A stretch of DNA of 64,000 nt from the NCBI GenBank assembly GCA_032622095.1, contig CP136069.1, positions 68,163,319 to 68,227,318 of the forward strand. The letters are read 5' to 3'. Below are positions 10,932 through 23,774 of this stretch, piece after piece. The stretch's first letter is position 1, and every line of letters begins with the position of its first letter. The notes under the pieces are model-generated. The model saw only the letters and a program-made list of their open reading frames with translations. It did no database searches and was not told the DNA's origin. Origin of the DNA: Siphonodentalium dalli (taxonomy: Eukaryota > Mollusca > Scaphopoda > Gadilida > Siphonodentaliidae). The translations under genes and the position numbers were made by a program.

Positions 10932-11245
10932 TATTATATACAGGGACTAAACTTGGATTGGTGAGTCGGCCTCTCCGTACTCTACATGATGGTTTGAGCA
11001 GATTGGAGACATTGACTGTCGTCAATCGGAACAATCCTGTACACGTTGAGTGGATATACGCTGGATGGAACACGAAGCACACTCTTGTGTTGATGACACT
11101 AATGGAACGAACGCGATTTACCGGTGATATCCTTATTTATGATAGCAAAGAAATGAGTTTCCTTGAATTCATTATGCTCAATAATAGATATCCGGGGACT
11201 GCTGTCGGCAATGAAGTCGGCGTACTTACATTATGCATTGTGTGA
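10838..11245 (+). other. Open frame bridging Helitron end and unique DNA, unrecognised
   Basis: The frame is 135 codons. Its first ~31 residues are Helitron family B sequence. The rest, from 10,932, is non-repetitive and includes a stretch LETLTVVNRNNPVHVEWIYA that reads more like real protein than most of this window. The duplicate at 19,578-19,985 stays open but differs by at least R/T, L/F, V/A and L/P replacements, giving no sign of purifying selection. No family is recognised and no start context supports it. At best it is an old exon fragment. Confidence 0.15.
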
Positions 11246-11690
11246 TAAGTGGTAGCTACGGCATATATGCGGTTATTACGTGCGACTCTCATTCTGGAGT
11301 ATGGGCAGCTCATATTTCTGCGCTTATTTTGTGTGACTCTCACAATAAACATCTTTATTTCGTTTGACTCACATTCTAGAAGTGGGACATCTTCGGTTAG
11401 CCGTGATGGGATCTTGTATTGTGTGACTCTGACTATATAGAAGTGGGGTGGCTGGAAGCATCGTCGGTTGTTCCGTTTGACTCTCATTCTAGAAGTGGGA
11501 CATGTTTAGGTTAACAGTGACCGGCTCCTTCGTTGTATGACTCTGGCTATAGAGGTGGGTGGCTGAAACGTCTTCGGTTACGTGTGACTTAATTGTTCAT
11601 TGTGTGACTTTTATTCCAGAGGTGGGAAAGCTGAGACGTCTGTGGTTATCTTCTACGGATACGCTGATTGGTGAGTACCATACACACACT
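11245..11690. repeat. Degenerate ~55-60-bp minisatellite (copy A)
   Basis: The phrase TGTGACTCTCATTCTAGAAG recurs in diverged form about eight times (near 11,279, 11,331, 11,363, 11,421, 11,475, 11,537, 11,585, 11,601). It is usually followed by GTGGG and a TCTTCGGTTA-like phrase. Spacing is irregular. The duplicate lies at 19,985-20,430. Short open frames on either strand within it are by-products. Confidence 0.6.
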
Positions 11691-13959
11691 ATATAAAAAC
11701 TATTTTTTACAAACATAGGGCACCAGTTAGCTCAACAGAACATACCCTCTTACGTTGACCCCATCATAACTCTGTATTATTTATATGTTGTGTTCTAGGC
11801 ATAGTGTTCAAATATATGTTCTGGGCTTACACGACAAACCATGGGGCATGCCATTCTCACATTTTCTGTTTACAAGATATACATATCTTACCTGGTGTCG
11901 CTAATTTTTACATCGCATAAAATCCAACTTGGAGTGACCTCCGATTTTCCACCGCGATCTCGATAAGTGGGGTAAATATTCCCACTTAAGATTACATGGT
12001 GTATTCTCATCGGTTGGTCGGGTCATTGCGTGAGAGAAGAAGGTCTGTATAGTACTGCGTATACTTACGCCGTAATACGGCATATATTCGCCGTAAAACG
12101 GCGTACGTACGCCCTAGAACGGCGTATTTCGGTGTAATACGGCATAGTTGGGGAGCCCGCATATGTTCTATTTACACTTTTGCGTACAAAAGGTTTGACC
12201 CCCTAAAGTTGGTACCAATAATGGAACATTCCTAAAAACCGATTTCTTAAGTTGCGCATTCCTGGGGTTTAGGGGCCGCTGAACCCCAAAAAGTGCCAAA
12301 AATCACTTCTATTTACACTTCCGCGTACATCGATGAATTTTGGTTTGATGATACTCCTAAGTGTACTGATTAAGAAAACACAACTTAAGAAAGGGATTTT
12401 CCTGGGGTTTTCAGATAAGAAAGGGGGTCCCATGCTGAACCCCAAAACGTGATTTTTAACTTTTTTTACACTTTCGCGTACATCCATAATTTTTGGTCTC
12501 AACGTACTTTGATATATACTAATTATAAAAACACAACTTAAGAAGCAACTTTTCCTGGGGTTTTAAGATAAGAAGGGGGTCATCGGGTCACCCCTCAAAA
12601 CGTTAAAAATCACTTTTATTTACATGATTGCATACGTCCAACGTGTGTGTATGTGCGTACACCCCTGCAACGTTGCACTTTTACAACCAATACATCCCTA
12701 AATCGATACGATCAACTTAAGGAATATATATTCATGTCGTTTTCTGATAAGAACGAGACTTGTTACCCCCCCCCCCCCCCCCACAACACGATCCATTTTC
12801 TAGAACTATAAGTGAGCCAGTTTTATGAAAATTATAGCGGGAAAATCTAGTAAAATGTATACAAATGTATATATTTTCGTGAAGCTAAGACATAATGACA
12901 CTTTTTTGGGCCAAAATTGAAACTCACCATCCAAGATGGCCGCCAAAATGGCTTCTAGATCAATTCATGCTGTTTGTAACTGGTTGAGTAATGCAACTTT
13001 ATTTTGTGTTTAGTATATTAACTGATCATTGGAGCAATTAAATATGCAATTATTGGGGTCCTAACCCCTTCCGATCCCTCAAACATTCGATTTTACAGAA
13101 TGCAGTACAAAATTTTACAAAAAATAACAATTGGGATTCTAGTCATATTTCAACAAGAAATGAAAAGAACATTGTAATGTAAGTGAGGCATATCATTACT
13201 TATGAATATTCCAAATCTCTGGAACCATAAATCTTACCTTGGCTCAAAATGGCTGCGAAAATGGCCGCCAAAATATGGAAAATGGTAAATATTGCCACAG
13301 GGTGTCCTGCAATCGCTTACAAGTTGTGGTTGATGTACACAATTGGCTAATCTGTTTTCTATACATTGCATACTAACATGTCTGATGCACCATGGATTAT
13401 TTTTACTATTGTCACCACTGACATCACCAGAAATATTTGATTTTTCTCTCACAAACTTGACATAAATATCGGCAAAAATTAACTTTTCAGGGTTCGACCA
13501 TTTGTTCAAGTAAAATGTAACTATCTTTGGATTGAAAGGTGTTTATTGTTTTGGTATATCTTAAATGTGTCACACTACGGTATTTATAGACTAAATTGCT
13601 CAAGATGGCTTCCAAAATGGCAACCAAATTTGTAAAAAGTTAAAAGTTAACATATCCCGAACATTATTCTCTGCGTTATCCGAAAAAAGTGGCAAATTGT
13701 GACTCACTTGGTTATTGTACGTGTTAGTTACAATGTAATTAATTGACAACTACGTTCTATTATGTTTGTCCCAGTTCCGTATGGGGCATGACAAATAAAT
13801 TTTCAAGTAGCAGTATGGAATTTTGCGGAGAACCATATTATTGAAAGGAAATGGGCAGAACTTTGAGACGGAACTGAGATGAACCATGATATGTGGGTAT
13901 TCTGGCCCATTATGATACAAATTTATCAACTGGATACAGGATGGAAGCCAATATGGCAG

Positions 13960-14913
13960 CCAGGGAGTTACTCTATGGTCATAGATGTGGATAATAGGTA
14001 TACATGGAGTTATTGTATGGTCATGAATGATGTGTGGGTATATAGGGAGTGTCCTGTTGGTAACGGTGGGACGTATATTTATATATGCTGTTGATCTGTT
14101 ATCATTGGTGGTGTATGGGGTGTAGATTTATTATCATGGATGGCGTGTATGAATATGGCAAGTATGGAACTTATGAGTGGTCGTATGTGCGGATATTGGT
14201 ATATCTGGAAGGGCTCACCATTGGTGATGTGCATATGTATACCTGGATTGACTCCATGGTCATGGTTGATTGATTGGGGTTTTATGTCGCTTTAGCCACT
14301 AAGGCCATATCACGACATTGCCAGTTTTAATGGTGGAGGAAATCCGCACACTTACGGCTAATCTAACAGTGATTTCAATGGCTGATAAACTCGTCGACCA
14401 TGTGCGGCAAACCACCGGCCATCGGCAAGTAACTGGCAACTTTCCCAGATAACGATTTCGAGTTACAAAGTCCACGATGGAAACATGTGGATTTGAACCC
14501 TTATCGCCAGCGCTGGAAGGCGAAACGGCTTGGAGTTGTACCCCTAACCGATTGAGCCACCGAGGCCCCTCCATGGTCATGGATATGGCGAATATGTATA
14601 CATGTAGTGGCTGTATGGTCCATGGTGATGTGAATATGTATACAATGAGTGACTGTATGATCGTGAATGTAGTGAATATGTATACATAGAGTGACTATAT
14701 GATCGGCTGTAGGTGTATACCTGGTGTTCATGCATGATGACTCGTGGCTGTATCGTCAGTTGTGGTATGTACGGGTATAACCAAGTACGGCTGTATGATC
14801 AGGTGTACTAGTACATGTACGTGTATAACATGGGTGACTATGTTGTCATTTGTGTGGTGTTTATGTACATATGGAGTGACTGGGGTAGTGGGTGGGTTGT
14901 ACATGTGTACCTT
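13960..14913. repeat. ~44-bp minisatellite of the left foldback arm (copy A)
   Basis: Units carry GTATACATGGAGTGACTGTA, then TGGTCATG and GATGTGAATATG, with variable spacing. The array is interrupted by the SINE at 14,266-14,570. The same unit occurs in reverse orientation at 15,000-16,640. Both strands show many short open frames rich in H, T, Y and C; these are repeat artefacts. Confidence 0.8.
14266..14570 (-). mobile_element. tRNA-derived SINE (copy A), 305 bp
   Basis: Read on the minus strand it begins GGGGCCTCGGTGGCTCAATC. An RNA polymerase III A box (TGGCTCAATCGGTTAG, 14,544-14,559) and a B box (GGTTCAAATCC, 14,489-14,499) give a tRNA-like head. A ~200-bp body follows, then a tail AAAACCCCAATCAATCAA at 14,266-14,285. 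It is flanked by a 12-bp direct repeat CCATGGTCATGG (14,254-14,265 and 14,571-14,582), which is both the target duplication and part of the host minisatellite. The open frame over it (14,299-14,580) is not a gene. Confidence 0.8.
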
Positions 14914-14999
14914 GGGTGGCTATCGCTTTCCACAATAACTCAAGGATATGTTAATCAATAGAGAGGTCATGTCATATCGTGGAAAGCGATAGCCACCCA

Positions 15000-16640
15000 T
15001 TATCACACAGTCATTACATATATACATAAACACCACAGACATAACAATATAGTGACCCACTGTATACATGTACACCTGACACATGCCCACGGATGACCAT
15101 ACAGCCACGCATCACAATGCAGGCACACCGGGTATACTCCTAAACATGACCCATAGCCATATAGTCACTCATTGTATACCCATTCATCTCACCATTGGCC
15201 ATAAGGTCATCCCCTGTATACCTATTCTCCAAACGCATGGTCAAATAGACAATAAATATATACATCAACACCACAACAATGACCATAAAGTCACTCCGGT
15301 ATACATATGCACATCACCAATGGCCATATATCCACTCGCTTCACACACATACCCTCACCCATGTTACATGGTATACTCCTTCACCTGACCTATGGCCATA
15401 TAGTCACCCCGTGTGTACCTATTCAAAACATTCATACACGATCATGGTAAATCCTTGTATTCATATGCACCTCAACACTGGCCATGTCAACCCCTGTATC
15501 CCTATGTGTCACACCATAGCCGAATAGCCACTCAAGATATACTAATACACCCCAGCCATGTCAGTATAGTCACTCCACGTATGCATATGCACCTCATCCA
15601 TGGCCATATAGCCACTCGCTATATACACATATCCCTCGCCCATGACAATAAAGCAACACGCGTGTGTACTGGTATAACCTACACATGACGATACCGACAC
15701 GAGTCACCAAACAGGAACACCAGGTACATGTATACTCATACGCCTGTCACCCCTGTATAGATGTTCAATACAGTTATGATCATACAGTCACTACTTGTAT
15801 ACCTACATGTACTCATCTCACCATTAACCATACAGTCACTACCTGTATACCTAGTCGACACACATAGTCATATAACCACTCGATATACATATGCAGCCCA
15901 CCCTAGACCATAGATTCACTCCATGTATACATGTAACCCTCCCTAATGGCCATTCAGCCCTTCCAGATATACAAAAAACCCGCACATACGACCACTCAAA
16001 CAATCCATACATGCATATACACCTCACACATGACAATTCAGGAATTCACTGTATAATCATACACGCCATCCATGATAATACAACTAAGTCCTATACACCC
16101 ACCACGAGATATATAAATATACATTCCACCCGTTACCACAAGGACACTCCCTATGTACCCACACGCTCGATAATGTCCACCCAGCTTACTCCAGGTATTC
16201 ATATTTGATCATGACCGTACAGTCATTCCATGTATACCAATACACATTACCTGTAACCATAAAATCACTACCTATTTATCCACACACCCCATCCATGATC
16301 ACACAGACAACACATTTACATCCCACCCATGACCTTACAGTCACTCCATATATACATAATCAACACATAGATGACCATGTAGCTATATCCATACACCACA
16401 TCAATGACCATACAGGCACACCGGGTGCACCCGTACTGGATATACACAATCATACACCATACAGTCACTCCATGCATACCGATTCACCTCACACCTGACC
16501 ATGACCTCTCCCTGTATACCTAGATGCATCTTACCATGGACAACCCACTCATAACCATATAGTCACTCATTGTATACCTACTCACATCAGTCATGACATA
16601 CAATAACTCCCTGTATACCTATTCACCTCACATATGATCA
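15000..16640. repeat. ~43-bp minisatellite of the right foldback arm (copy A)
   Basis: Units of the form CATACAGTCACTCCATGTAT followed by ACCTATTCACCTCACCCATG repeat over 1.6 kb. They are the reverse complement of the left-arm minisatellite. This array is longer than the left one and has no SINE, so the two arms are not symmetrical in copy number. The numerous Thr/His/Tyr-rich open frames are by-products. Confidence 0.8.
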
Positions 16641-17504
16641 CAGAGTAACTCCCTGACTACGATCTTGGCATCCACACTGTATCCTGTTGACATTTTTTTT
16701 ATCATAATGGACCAGAATAGCCAAAGATTATGGTCCAGCTCAGTTCTGTCTCAAAGTTCTGCCCATTTCCTTTCAATAAATATGGCCAAAATCACAAAAG
16801 AGGTTCTCGGCAAAATTACATACTTTAAAATGAATTTGTCATGCCCCATACGGAACTGGGACTAGAACATGTAGTTGTCAGTTAATTAACTAACACGTAT
16901 AATAACCAAGTGAGTCACAATTTGCTACCTTTTCGGATAATGCAGAGAATGTTCGGGATATATGTAAAAAATTAGCATTTTACAAATTTGGTTGCCATTT
17001 TGGAAGCCATCTTGAGCAATTTGGTCTATAAACACCGTAGTGTGTCACATTTAAGATAGACCGAAACAATAATCACCTTTCAATCCAAAGATAGTTATAT
17101 TTTACCTGAAAAAATGGTTCAAACCTGAAAAATGAACTTTTGCCAATATTTATGTCAAGTTGTTTAGAGAAAAGTCCAATATTTTTGACGATGTCAGTGG
17201 TGAAAATAGTAACAATTAACCATGGTGCATCAGACATGTTAGTATCCAATGTATAGAACGCAGAATAGCCAATTTTCCATATTTTGGCAGCCATTTTGAG
17301 CCAAAGTAAGAATTTTGGTTTCAGTTATTTGGAATATGCATAGGTAATGATATGCCTCACTCACATTACAAAGTTCTGTTGATTTCTTGTTGAAATATGA
17401 CTAGAATCCCAATTGTGATTTTTTTGTGTATCGGAAGCTGTTGCAATTGCCTTTTCGAACAAAGCCATGAGACGAACCACGCCAGTGGCGGGCTAACCTG
17501 CTAG

Positions 17505-17535
17505 TCTACAATATAGTTTGAGAACTACGTATATA

Positions 17536-17604
<69 letters not shown>

Positions 17605-19014
17605 GTGTGTGTGTATATATATGTGTGTATGTGGGTACTTCATAGAATCGAAAACGGCTGCGCGGATCGAGCTCAAATTTCGTTTATAACGGTAAAAATC
17701 CACGGGGATCGTCCACGTCGCATTTTGGACAGGCTCAGAGCACCGCTTCTCCCTACCCAGTCACAAAAAATGGCACCGTGGGGGTTAACACAACAACGCT
17801 CCTTATATCTTCCATATTGGGATATTTAACCGGTTAACGCTCTTTATAGTCATCGTTATCGATTCACGACCGATCCAAGAGGCGTAACTCTACATTTTTT
17901 ATATACAGACTCTTTTAGGGACGGTACCATTAGTTAATATAGCCGTGAATGATAACAACAACGACACAATGCCAACAACAACGACTCTTTTAGGGACGGG
18001 TACCATTAGTTAATATACCGTGAATGCCAACAACAACGACATATGCTATTTTCTCTTTACCGCAACGGCCAAATGCATTTATCTTGATTAAAAAAGGCAG
18101 AAAAATGCGTGTTGTTTGATTGTTATGTCTGTCGTTCCTAGGAACGGGGGACATTTTCATCGGACTCTTTTAGGGACGGGTACTGCGTGCTGTCTGATTC
18201 TTATGTCTTCTGCACCTTAATCGGGTAAAATACTGAAAAACCAAAAATTTAATTAAAACATTAATCCACAAAATTAATTCAAAAATTTGATAGTTAAAGA
18301 GCGTTCCTATCCGCAGTGTAGTTGATAAAGAGCGTATGTGCGTAATGTGATTCTTACGTCTGGGTCTGGGCGTGTGCGTGTAAGACTGTATCCAGACATG
18401 AGCGTGCTGTGTGACGTTGGTGTTGGGGGTTCACGGCGGGATTAATTTAAATATGTCATGTTGGTAACAATATCTAGCCGAGAATTTCCTCAGAACTACA
18501 GACGAATGCGACCACCAAATTTCAAAATTGGTCACTTGACCTCCCCATGAATATCTTCTTGGTAATTCCAGGGAATGCGTGCCCATTATCGGGTCATTTT
18601 GTGTGTCGCGGTCGCGGAATTTTAACACTTTTGAGGTAAATACACGTGGTTGTGAATTACGTCACGCCACGTGGATCCAGGCGGAAGTTAACCTGACCCT
18701 TCCGATGCCGCGTACGTTAGTGATACCGGAGTTATAGCGTGCGCGTTATGTTTTTTGACTGACCGCAGTGCCCGATCCGCCGAATGTGAACATGTTATCA
18801 ACTGTTACGGCAGTCCGTGGCCAACGGCAGTCAATTGCCGTGTCGAATATTCAAGCCTACTGATCAATTCAAGGCCAAATCGGGTAAAACTGGCGGATTT
18901 AGACGACATTTTACACCTCTAGAGGTGCAGCATACGTGTATCGGAAGCTGTTGCAATTGCTTTTTCGAATAAAGCCATGAGACGAACCACGCCAGTGGCG
19001 GGCTAACCTGCTAG
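17505..19014 (+). mobile_element. Non-autonomous Helitron, family A (copy B)
   Basis: Duplicate of 8,826-10,291 with the same 5' TCTACAATATAGTTTGAGAA and 3' CGCCAGTGGCG hairpin plus CTAG. The (TA)n tract near its 5' end is longer here (about 17,530-17,604) than in copy A. The open frame at 17,518-17,829 starts inside that microsatellite and is spurious. Confidence 0.8.
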
Positions 19015-19671
19015 TCTAATATCTATTTCGGGACTTCTGTGTGTCTGTGTGTTAGCTATGGCCGGGAAAACTGCCAGACGGATTTTGACGAAATTTGATA
19101 CCTATGGGTAATTCTTTCCAGGGATGGTTTTGGACGGGTCAAATCGTGACCCCGACCTGACCTTGACCTTCAAAAAGGTCAATTCAAGGTCAAATCCGGT
19201 AAAACGGACGGATTTCGACGAAATTTGGTACCTAGAGGTACTTTTGGACGGGGAGTTTTTTGGATGGGTCAAATCGTTACCCCGACCTGACCTTGACCTT
19301 CAAAAAGGTCAATTCAAGGTCAAATCGGGTAAAACGGACGGATTTCGACGAAATTTGATACCTAGAGTTTCTTTTGTTCGGGGGGGGTGGGGGGGGGGGG
19401 GGGGGGGAGGTGTTTTGGACGGGTCAAATCGTGACCCCGACCAGACCGTGACCTTCAAAATGGTCAATTCAAGGTAAAATCGGGTAAAATCGGACGGATT
19501 TCGACGGGTACTTTTGTCGGGTACTTTGGTCCGGGGAATGTTTTGGACGGGTCAAATCGTGACCCCCCCACCTGACCTTGACCTTCAAAATGGTCAATTC
19601 AAGGTCAAATCGCACAATTCGCCGAAAAGCAGAGGAAAAACAGCCCGAACGAAGTCGGGTCCACCAGCTAG
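19015..19671 (+). mobile_element. Non-autonomous Helitron, family B (copy B)
   Basis: Duplicate of 10,292-10,931: 5' TCTAATATCTATTTCGGGAC, 3' hairpin CCCGA-ACGAAG-TCGGG and CAGCTAG. The G tract is enlarged and interrupted (19,380-19,409, G8-T-G19 then AGG). Two exact AGGTCA-ATTCA-AGGTCA direct repeats lie at 19,176-19,192 and 19,296-19,312. The open frame at 19,124-19,477 runs across these units and is not coding. Confidence 0.75.
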
Positions 19672-19984
19672 TATTTTATACAGGGACTAAACTTGGATTG
19701 GTGAGTCGGCCTCTCCGTACTCTACATGATGGTTTGAGCAGATTGGAGACATTGACTGTCGTCAATCGGAACAATCCTGTACACGTTGAGTGGATATACG
19801 CTGGATGGAACACGAAGCACACTCTTGTGTTGATGACACTAATGGAACGAACGCGATTTACCGGTGATATCCTTATTTATGATAGCAAAGAAATGAGTTT
19901 CCTTGAATTCATTATGCTCAATAATAGATATCCGGGGACTGCTGCCGGTAATGAAGTCGGCGTACCTACATTATGCATTGTGTG

Positions 19985-20430
19985 ATAAGTGGTAGCTACG
20001 GCATATATGCGGTTATTATGTGCGACTCTCATTCTGGAGTATGGGCAGCTCATATTTCTGCGCTTATTTTGTGTGACTCTCACAATAAACATCTTTATTT
20101 CGTTTGACTCACATTCTAGAAGTGGGACATCTTCGGTTAGCCGTGATGGGATCTTGTATTGTGTGACTCTGACTATATAGAAGTGGGGTGGCTGGAAGCA
20201 TCGTCGGTTGTTCCGTTTGACTCTCATTCTAGAAGTGGGACATGTTTAGGTTAACAGTGACCGGCTCCTTCGTTGTATGACTCTGGCTATAGAGGTGGGT
20301 GGCTGAAACGTCTTCGGTTACGTGTGACTTAATTGTTCATTGTGTGACTTTTATTCCAGAGGTGGGAAAGCTGAGACGTCTGTGGTTATCTTCTACGGAT
20401 ACGCTGATTGGTGAGTACCATACACACACT
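19985..20430. repeat. Degenerate ~55-60-bp minisatellite (copy B)
   Basis: Duplicate of 11,245-11,690, with the same TGTGACTCTCATTCTAGAAG-type units and only scattered base differences. Confidence 0.6.
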
Positions 20431-22739
20431 ATATAAAAACTATTTTTTACAAACATAGGGCACCAGTTAGCTCAACAGAACATACCCTCTTACGTTGACC
20501 TCATCATAACTCTGTATTATTTATATGTTGTGTTCTAGGCATAGTGTTCACATATATAAGTTCTGGGCTTACACGACAAACCATGGGGCATGCCATTCTC
20601 ACATTTTCTGTTTACAAGATATACATATCTTACCTGGTGTCGCTAATTTTTACATCGCATAAAATCCAACTTGGAGTGACCTCCGATTTTCCACCGCGAT
20701 CTCGATAAGTGGGGTAAATATTCCCACTTAAGATTACATGGTGTATTCTCATCGGTTGGTCGGGTCATTGCGTGAGAGAAGAAGGTCTGTATAGTACTGC
20801 GTATACTTACGCCGTAATACGGCATATATTCGCCGTAAAACGGCGTACGTACGCCCTAGAACGGCGTATTTCGGTGTAATACGGCATAGTTGGGGAGCCC
20901 GCATATGTTCTATTTACACTTTTGCGTACAAAAGGTTTTGACCCCCTAAGGTTGGTACCAATAATGGAACATTCCTAAAAACCGATTGCTTAAGTTGCGC
21001 ATTCCTGGGGTTTAGGGGCCGCTGAACCCCAAAAAGTGCCAAAAATCACTTCTATTTACACTTCCGCGTACATCGATGAATTTTGGTTTGATGATACTCC
21101 TAAGTGTACTGATTAAGAAAACACAACTTAAGAAAGGGATTTTCCTGGGGTTTTCAGATAAGAAAGGGGGTCCCATGCTGAACCCCAAAACGTGATTTTT
21201 CACTTTTTTTACACTTTCGCGTACATCCATAATTTTTGGTCTCAACGTACTTTGATATATACTAATTATAAAAACACAACTTAAGAAGCAACTTTTCCTG
21301 GGGTTTTAAGATAAGAAGGGGGTCATCAGGTCACCCCTCAAAACGTTAAAAATCACTTTTATTTACATGATTGCATACGTCCAACGTGTGTGTATGTGCG
21401 TACACCCCTGCAACGTTGCACTTTTACAACCAATACATCCCTAAATCGATACGATCAACTTAAGGAATATATATTCATGTCGTTTTCTGATAAGAACGAG
21501 ACTTGTTACCCCCCCCCCCCACAACACGATCCATTTTCTAGAACTATAAGTGAGCCAGTTTTATGAAAATTATAGCGGGAAAATCTAGTAAAATGTATAC
21601 AAATGTATATATTTTCGTGAAGCTAAGACATAATGACACTTTTTTGGGCCAAAATTGAAACTCACCATCCAAGATGGCCGCCAAAATGGCTGCCGGAAGT
21701 TGAAAATATGACATTTTTCACAAATATCTTCTAGATCAATTCATGCTGTTTGTAACTGGTTGAGTAATGCAACTTTATTTTGTGTTTAGTATATTAACTG
21801 ATCATTGGAGCAATTAAATATGCAATTATTGGGGTCCTAACCCCTTCCGGTCCCTCAAACATTCGATTTTACAGAATGCAGTGCAAAATTTTACAAAAAA
21901 TAACAATTGGGATTCTAGTCATATTTCAACAAGAAATGAAAAGAACATTGTAATGTAAGTGAGGCATATCATAACTTATGAATATTCCAAATCTCTGGAA
22001 CCATAAATCTTACCTTGGCTCAAAATGGCTGCGAAAATGGCCGCCAAAATATGGAAAATGGTAAATATTGCCACAGGGTGTCCTGCAATCGCTTACAAGT
22101 TGTGGTTGATGTACACAATTGGCTAATCTGTTTTCTATACATTGCATACTAACATGTCTGATGCACCATGGATTATTTTTACTATTGTCACCACTGACAT
22201 CACCAGAAATATTTGATTTTTCTCTCACAAACTTGACATAAATATCGGCAAAAATTAACTTGTCAGGGTTCGACCATTTGTTCGAGTAAAATGTAACTAT
22301 CTTTGGATTGAAAGGTGTTTATTGTTTTGGTATATCTTAAATGTGTCACACTACGGTATTTATAGACTAAATTGCTCAAGATGGCTTCCAAAATGGCAAC
22401 CAAATTTGTAAAAAGTTAAAAGTTAACATATCCCGAACATTATTCTCTGCGTTATCCGAAAAAAGTGGCAAATTGTGACTCACTTGGTTATTGTACGTGT
22501 TAGTTACAATGTAATTAATTGACAACTACGTTCTATTATGTTTGTCCCAGTTCCGTATGGGGCATGACAAATTAATTTTCAAGTAGCAGTATGGAATTTT
22601 GCGGAGAACCATATTATTGAAAGGAAATGGGCAGAACTTTGAGACGGAACTGAGATGAACCATGATATGTGGGTATTCTGGCCCATTATGATACAAATTT
22701 ATCAACTGGATACAGGATGGAAGCCAATATGGCAGCCAG

Positions 22740-23689
22740 GGAGTTACTCTATGATCATAGATGGGGATAATAGGTATACATGGAGTTATTGTATGGTCAC
22801 GAATGATGTGTGGGTATATAGGGAGTGTCCTGTTGGTAACGGTGGGACGTATATTTATATATGCTGTGGATCTGTTATCATTGGTGGTGTATGGGGTGTA
22901 GATTTATTATCATGGATGGCGTGTATGAATATGGCAAGTATGGAACTTATGAGTGGTCGTATGTGCGGATATTGGTATACCTGGAAGGGCTCACCATTGG
23001 TGATGTGCATATGTATACCTGGATTGACTCCATGGTCATGGTTGATTGATTGGGGTTTTATGTCGCTTTAGCCACTAAGGCCATATCACGACATTGCCAG
23101 TTTTAATGGTGGAGGAAATCCGCACACTTACGGCTAATCTAACAGTGATTTCAATGGCTGATAAACTCGTCGACCATGTGCGGCAAACCACCGGCCATCG
23201 GCAAGTAACTGGCAACTTTCCCAGATAACGATTTCGAGTTACAAAGTCCACGATGGAAACATGTGGATTTGAACCCTTATCGCCAGCGCTGGAAGGCGAA
23301 ACGGCTTGGAGTTGTACCCCTAACCGATTGAGCCACCGAGGCCCCTCCATGGTCATGGATATGGCGAGTATGTATACATGTAGTGGCTGTATGGTCCATG
23401 GTGATGTGAATATGTATACAATGAGTGACTGTATGATCGTGAATGTAGTGAATATGTATACATAGAGTGACTATATGATCGGCTGTAGGTGTATACCTGG
23501 TGTTCATGCATGATGACTCGTGGCTGTATCGTCATTCGTGGTATGTACGGGTATAACCAAGTACGGCTGTATGATCAGGTGTACTAGTACATGTACGTGT
23601 ATAACATGGGTGACTGTGTTGTCATTTGTGTGGTGTTTATGTACATATGGAGTGACTGGGGTAGTGGGTGGGTTGTACATGTGTACCTT
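22740..23689. repeat. ~44-bp minisatellite, left foldback arm (copy B)
   Basis: Same units as 13,960-14,913, containing the SINE copy at 23,042-23,346. Open frames on both strands are repeat artefacts. Confidence 0.8.
23042..23346 (-). mobile_element. tRNA-derived SINE (copy B)
   Basis: Duplicate of the SINE at 14,266-14,570 (offset 8,776), with the same A box, B box, ATCAATC tail and flanking CCATGGTCATGG repeat. It is absent from the mirrored place in the right arm. It therefore inserted after the arms formed and before the ~8.7-kb block duplicated. Confidence 0.8.
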
Positions 23690-23774
23690 GGGTGGCTATC
23701 GCTTTCCACAATAACTCAAGGATATGTTAATCAATAGAGAGGTCATGTCATATCGTGGAAAGCGATAGCCACCC

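Larger units (their letters stand above)
8747..17425. repeat. Large tandem duplication, copy A (~8.7 kb)
   Basis: This block matches 17,426-26,281 almost base for base. Offsets are about 8,740 near 10,840 and 8,776 after 13,000. It contains the end of one Helitron, two further Helitrons, the ~55-60-bp minisatellite and the foldback with its SINE. Copy A lacks ~36 bp near 12,951 and ~70 bp near 17,275 that copy B keeps. Because the mirrored foldback arm also retains those bases, they were lost from copy A. Copy A stops inside the right foldback arm. Confidence 0.9.
12051..17425. mobile_element. Large foldback (long inverted-repeat) element, copy A, right arm truncated
   Basis: The left arm begins AGTACTGCGTATAC and a GCCGTAATACGG-rich end (12,051-12,146), then ~1.7 kb of unique sequence, then ~44-bp tandem repeats. 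The centre is a perfect 20-bp inverted repeat, 14,914-14,933 against 14,979-14,998, around a 45-bp spacer. The right arm repeats the same parts in reverse (repeats 15,000-16,640, unique arm from 16,645) but stops at the duplication junction, missing its outer ~1.1 kb. Long inverted arms with tandem repeats resemble Foldback/TU-type elements. No transposase is visible. Confidence 0.7.

Noticed and set aside
14489-14570. tRNA gene on the minus strand
   Set aside because: A and B boxes are present, but the sequence continues into a SINE body and ATCAATC tail and is flanked by a direct repeat. The acceptor stem does not close properly. It is a SINE head (same for 23,265-23,346).
15083-16498. Chain of Thr/His/Tyr-rich open frames resembling secreted repeat proteins
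   Set aside because: They are translations of the ~43-bp foldback minisatellite in several frames and both strands, duplicated at 23,859-25,274. No signal peptide or consistent frame.
17518-17829. Plus-strand open frame beginning with a Tyr-Ile run
   Set aside because: The start lies in a (TA)n microsatellite and the rest is Helitron sequence; the copy A counterpart is shorter and begins elsewhere.
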